Source: an uncultured Terriglobales bacterium
GTDB lineage: Bacteria; Acidobacteriota; Terriglobia; Terriglobales; Acidobacteriaceae
Assembly: GCA_955652845.1 (NCBI GenBank)
Contig: CATPBY010000019.1
Span: 1 to 8,568, forward strand
Length of the DNA: 8,568 bases
Direction: 5' to 3'
Shown here: in pieces, positions 5,697-8,568 of the stretch
Numbering within the stretch: the stretch's first letter is position 1
Layout of the letters: each line of letters begins with the position of its first letter
Notes under the pieces: model-generated
Told to the model about the DNA's origin: nothing
What the model saw: only the letters and a program-made list of their open reading frames with translations
Database searches by the model: none
Made by a program: the position numbers and the translations under genes

Positions 5697-6893
5697 TTGC
5701 CAATTGGAACCGCCTTTCACGAAAGAACTTTTCCGCTCTGCCAGAGCCTGAACTATCGCGAGTGGTCTGGTTATTACGCCGTCAGCGTCTACGAAGTGCA
5801 TCACGAGCACGAGTACAACGCCATCCGCAACGCAGCCGCGCTTATTGACATCACGCCGCTCTACAAATATCTGGTCACCGGTAAAGATGCGACCAAGCTG
5901 GTCAACCGCATCATTACCCGCGACGTCAACAAGGTGAAAGTCGGACAGGTGATTTACTGCTGCTGGTGCGACGAGCAGGGAAAAGTCATCGATGACGGCA
6001 CCATTACTCGCCTCGAAGAAAATAAGTATCGCTGGACCGCGGCCGATCCCAGCCTGCGCTGGTTCCGGCAGAACGGTCTGAACATGGATGTGCAGATCGA
6101 CGACATCTCGGAAAAAGTCGCGGCCCTGGCGCTGCAGGGGCCGACCTCAGGCAAGCTGATGAAGTCCGTCGCTGAAGCCGATATCGCTAACCTGAAATAT
6201 TTCCGCATGACGCACGGCAAAATCGCAGGCGTCCCCGTCGATATCTCGCGCACCGGATACACCGGCGACCTTGGCTACGAAATCTGGGTTGCGTGGAATG
6301 ATGCTGTAAAAGTCTGGGACGCCTTGATGGACAAAGGCAAGCAGTTCGACATTCACGCGGCTGGGATGCTGGCGCTGGATGTGGCCCGGGTGGAGGCCGG
6401 GCTGCTGCTGATTGAAGTGGATTACACCAGCAGCAAGAAAGCGTTGATTGCGTCGCAGAAGTATTCTCCTTTCGAGCTCGGCTTCGGCAAGATGGTCCAC
6501 CTGGATAAAGAAAATTTCATTGGCAGGTCGGCCCTCGTCCAGGACCAGAAAAACCGCGTGGCACGGCAGCTAGTCGGACTGGAAATCGATTGGCCGGAAG
6601 TGGAAGCGCGTTTTGACAAGTTTGGGCTGACTCCCGCCGCGCCAACTCAAGCCTCGCGTGTGGCAGTTCCGGTTTATGTGGGAGACAAGCAGGTGGGAAA
6701 GGCCACCACGACAACCTGGTCGCCGGTACTTAAGAAAATGATTGCGCTTGCCAGCGTGGAAACGGCGCACTCGAAGATTGGCGCGAGACTGCAGATGGAG
6801 CTCACGATTGAGGCCATGCGCCAAAGAGTGACGGCAACCGTAGTCAAGCTCCCATTCTTCAATCCGCCAAGAAAGACGGCAGTGCCAGTGTAG
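5697..6893 (+). CDS. GcvT-family aminomethyltransferase (gcvT-like, divergent)
   Basis: A 398-residue protein aligned by motif to the folate-dependent GcvT family along its length. Landmarks: NAAALIDITPLYKYLVTG (45-62), ITRDVN (73-78), GKVIDDGTI (95-103) holding the conserved Asp pair near the folate site, ALQGPTSGKL (145-154), SRTGYTGDLGYEI (184-196), LDVARVEAGL (227-236), the C-terminal barrel FELGFGKMVHLDKENFIGR (259-277) and TTWSPVLKKMIALASVE (339-355). True GcvT moves the aminomethyl carbon of glycine to tetrahydrofolate. Here the usual ARDxLRLEAGxxLYG region reads ALDVARVEAGLLLIEVDYTSS, and no gcvH or gcvP is in the window. It may therefore be a paralogue acting on another methylated amine or amino acid; that is inference. 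The start is TTG, supported by AAGGAA at 5685-5690; an in-frame TGA at 5667-5669 rules out extension. It converges on the permease gene. Confidence 0.88.
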   Translation: MPIGTAFHERTFPLCQSLNYREWSGYYAVSVYEVHHEHEYNAIRNAAALIDITPLYKYLVTGKDATKLVNRIITRDVNKVKVGQVIYCCWCDEQGKVIDDGTITRLEENKYRWTAADPSLRWFRQNGLNMDVQIDDISEKVAALALQGPTSGKLMKSVAEADIANLKYFRMTHGKIAGVPVDISRTGYTGDLGYEIWVAWNDAVKVWDALMDKGKQFDIHAAGMLALDVARVEAGLLLIEVDYTSSKKALIASQKYSPFELGFGKMVHLDKENFIGRSALVQDQKNRVARQLVGLEIDWPEVEARFDKFGLTPAAPTQASRVAVPVYVGDKQVGKATTTTWSPVLKKMIALASVETAHSKIGARLQMELTIEAMRQRVTATVVKLPFFNPPRKTAVPV

Positions 6894-6895
6894 TT

Positions 6896-6931
6896 CGCGC
6901 AGGGACGGCCGCCCTCGGCTGTCCGTGCGCG
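6896..6931. repeat. Strong hairpin between convergent genes, CGCCCTCG repeat family
   Basis: Bases 6896-6910 (CGCGCAGGGACGGCC) pair with 6917-6931 (GGCTGTCCGTGCGCG) with one mismatch and one G-T wobble around a six-base loop. The top of the hairpin, CGCCCTCG, is the same core as in the repeat at 3320-3347. It fills most of the 52-bp gap between the GcvT-like and permease stops. It could stop transcription from both sides, but no T-run follows on either strand, so I call it a repeat rather than a terminator. Confidence 0.65.
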
Positions 6932-6945
6932 TATTCAGCATGATG

Positions 6946-8400
6946 TTAGCGGGCTCTTCTTTTTCCTGACCAGTAAATCCAGGCGCCGACCAGAACCAGC
7001 AAGGCCGACAGTCCCACAATTTTGACCACTGCCAGCGGTTTATTGGGCTCGTCCGGTTGCGGGATAACTGACAAAATGATGGTGAATGTCGTCGTCAGGA
7101 AACCCACGATGGCAACCAGTTTTGCCACTGTCTTGCCTCCCGGGACACGGATCACATCCGGGCCAGCGGGCTCGCCCTGCAGCTTGATCATGGCGGCGAA
7201 CAGGTAGAGAAACGGGATGAAATACGTGATGACGCCCATAGCGACCAGCACGTCATAAGCGCCTTTAATGCTAGTTCCGGCTTGGCCGAGAAAGATGAAC
7301 AATGCGCCGAATGCAAACTGCGTCAGCAGGCCGACCCACGGGGTTTTCCAGCGCGGATGCAGCGCGCCGAACGCCGGCGGGAGAAAGCGATCGATGCCGG
7401 CAACGTAGGGCAGCCGTGCCACCGCGGCCAGATAGGCGCCCGCCGCGCCGACATTGCTGAGCATAATCAGAAATGCCGCGAAGGGAATCACGGCTTCAAA
7501 TCCGACGCGGTGCGCAGTGCTCGAAATCGCCTGCATCAATCCCTGCAAATTGCTGACTTCGGAAGACGGCAACGCCACCAATACACTTGTCGTTCCCACG
7601 ATGTAGCAAAGCGTCACTGTAATCCCGCCGATCACCAGGGCCCAGGGAATGGCGCGACGGGCGTTTTTGATCTCTCCTCCCATGAGGGACGCGGTTTCGC
7701 ATCCGGCGAAGGCGAAGATCAGCACCGACCAGAAAATGACGTCGTTGATGTGAACGCTGGGGGTCATTGAGTGCGCCGTAAACGATGTGGCCGATCCGTA
7801 GCGATGCCACGACACCGCTCCCATCGCAATGATGATGCCGGCGGGAATCCACATGGCCAGCGCGCCCAGATTGTGCAGCCAGGTGCCGACGTTCAGCCCG
7901 AAAATATTGAGTAGGGTCGCCAGCCCCAGAGCCAACAAAGAAAAGACGATGAAGTAACTCGTGTTTCCCGAGAGATGTCCCCAGGCGTCTTGTCGTATGT
8001 AGAGCGCATTGCTGGCGGCGAAATACAGCACCGCGGGAAAATAAGGCAGGTTACACGTCCAGTAAGTCCAGGCCGACATGAAGCCCGAGAAGTCGCCAAA
8101 CGCCCGCTTCGTCCACACATAGACGCCGCCTTCATCGGGATAACGCGAGGAGAGTTCGAGCACGGAAAGCGCCAGCGGCATATAAAACATCAGCCAGGCC
8201 CCAATCCAGATAACGATTGAGCTAGGGCCGGCCGAGGCGGCGGTGGCGATCCAGCGCAGACTGATGCCAGTAACCACGTAGAACAGCACAAGATCGCGGA
8301 ATCCCATAACCCGCTTGGGGCGGCTGGAGTCTTCGGGGCCGGGCAGGGAGGAATTGGCCGGAAGTGCGCCAGCGGGAGCTTGTCTGTCAGGTTCGGGCAC
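6946..8400 (-). CDS. APC-superfamily amino-acid permease
   Basis: A 484-residue inner-membrane protein with a charged, proline-rich N-terminal tail (1-32) and twelve predicted helices starting near residues 34, 61, 103, 148, 173, 220, 250, 302, 354, 381, 423 and 458. APC signatures are clear: RYPDEGGVYVWTKRAFGDFSG (86-106) after helix 2, and FAFAGCETASLMGGEIKNAR (229-248) in and after helix 6, followed by RAIPWAL. The first helix carries TGISLRWIATAASAGPSS rather than the more usual GxGIGxGIF, so it belongs to a subgroup whose substrate I cannot name; glutamate:GABA-type exchangers are related in design. The start is GTG with AGGA eleven bases upstream, and a stop lies upstream in frame without another start. 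The ATG at codon 32 is a possible alternative. It faces the GcvT-like gene tail to tail and lies 91 bp behind another permease end. Confidence 0.92.
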   Translation of the reverse strand: MPEPDRQAPAGALPANSSLPGPEDSSRPKRVMGFRDLVLFYVVTGISLRWIATAASAGPSSIVIWIGAWLMFYMPLALSVLELSSRYPDEGGVYVWTKRAFGDFSGFMSAWTYWTCNLPYFPAVLYFAASNALYIRQDAWGHLSGNTSYFIVFSLLALGLATLLNIFGLNVGTWLHNLGALAMWIPAGIIIAMGAVSWHRYGSATSFTAHSMTPSVHINDVIFWSVLIFAFAGCETASLMGGEIKNARRAIPWALVIGGITVTLCYIVGTTSVLVALPSSEVSNLQGLMQAISSTAHRVGFEAVIPFAAFLIMLSNVGAAGAYLAAVARLPYVAGIDRFLPPAFGALHPRWKTPWVGLLTQFAFGALFIFLGQAGTSIKGAYDVLVAMGVITYFIPFLYLFAAMIKLQGEPAGPDVIRVPGGKTVAKLVAIVGFLTTTFTIILSVIPQPDEPNKPLAVVKIVGLSALLVLVGAWIYWSGKRRAR

Positions 8401-8475
8401 TTTTGGGCTTGTCCTGAGCTGCCAGCTTCCTGGCCGGCTAGTCGGTTAGACAGATCGACAAAATCGGTTCGCAGG

Positions 8476-8516
8476 TATCAGTTGTCGCTACTCAGTTGCC
8501 GGTACTCAGTTGTCGC
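8476..8516. repeat. 14-bp tandem repeat, three units, over the end of the upstream gene
   Basis: TACTCAGTTGTCGC (8503-8516), TACTCAGTTGCCGG (8489-8502) and TATCAGTTGTCGC (8476-8488, one base shorter) lie head to tail. The array starts inside the coding end of the minus-strand gene at 8492-8568, supplies its stop codon and continues into the spacer before the permease gene. The remaining spacer (8401-8475) shows only the permease ribosome site. Confidence 0.7.
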
Positions 8517-8568
8517 CCGCTCCACTTCCAGTACAGATAGCCGGGCACGCCAATCAGCACAATTGCAG
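8492..8568 (-). CDS. C-terminal fragment of a probable second APC permease (start beyond window)
   Basis: The minus-strand frame entering from the right edge reads AIVLIGVPGYLYWKWSGR then QLSTGN and a TGA at 8494-8492. A hydrophobic helix ending in YLYWKWSGR resembles the last helix and tail of the neighbouring permease (VLVGAWIYWSGKRRAR), as expected for a tandem paralogue in the same orientation. The final residues QLSTGN are encoded by the 14-bp tandem repeat, so the true tail may have been altered by repeat growth. Only about 25 residues are visible, so the family assignment is tentative. Confidence 0.55.
   Translation of the reverse strand, partial: AIVLIGVPGYLYWKWSGRQLSTGN

Noticed and set aside
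6896..6931. Hairpin as a Rho-independent bidirectional terminator
   Set aside because: No T-run follows the stem on either strand, and its tip is shared with another spacer repeat, so a repeat is the better description.
8476..8516. Short repeat array as a CRISPR fragment
   Set aside because: Units are only 14 bp and directly adjacent with no spacers, so this is a simple tandem repeat.

Overview
This window looks like chromosomal DNA from a moderately GC-rich soil or environmental bacterium. An Acidobacteriota (Koribacter/Terriglobia-like) origin is my best guess. It rests on the gene mix (membrane-anchored RHS/YD protein, EF-G-II paralogue, stand-alone GcvT-family protein, APC permeases in tandem) and on GC-rich dispersed palindromes between genes. 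It is an inference, not something the sequence proves. Non-AUG starts are common: GTG for the EF-G and the permease, TTG for the GcvT-like gene.

Left part (1-3297, minus strand): an elongation factor G paralogue of the EF-G-II type (1189-3297) is followed 36 nt later, in the same reading frame, by a large RHS/YD-repeat protein with an N-terminal membrane anchor. The RHS gene runs off the left edge, so only its first 384 codons are visible.

Middle (3298-4462): a divergent spacer carries a GC-rich hairpin repeat. A DCC-family (DUF393) thiol-disulfide oxidoreductase-like gene (plus strand) then converges on a four-helix DUF486/DMT-like membrane protein (minus strand), with a 14-bp overlap of their 3' ends. 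Further degenerate members of the GC-rich repeat lie beyond.

Mobile element (about 4463-5516): an apparently intact IS481-type insertion sequence with one DDE transposase gene. A perfect 9-bp palindrome sits at its left end, directly before the transposase start codon.

Right part (5517-8568): a leader of about 180 bp holds a perfect TATAAT box, a long imperfect inverted repeat of the AACCACAAAGG type and a 17-bp tandem duplication that includes the ribosome binding site. It precedes a divergent GcvT-family aminomethyltransferase (plus strand). That gene converges, across a strong hairpin, on a 12-helix APC-superfamily amino-acid permease (minus strand). The last 77 bp hold the C-terminal end of what looks like a second, tandem APC permease.

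No stretch longer than about 215 bp lacks a gene. I found no tRNA, rRNA, CRISPR array or obvious defence island. No clearly new multi-gene system is visible. The most notable items are the tight EF-G-II/RHS linkage, the altered G4 motif of the EF-G, the layered repeat structure around the IS, and the divergent GcvT-like protein.
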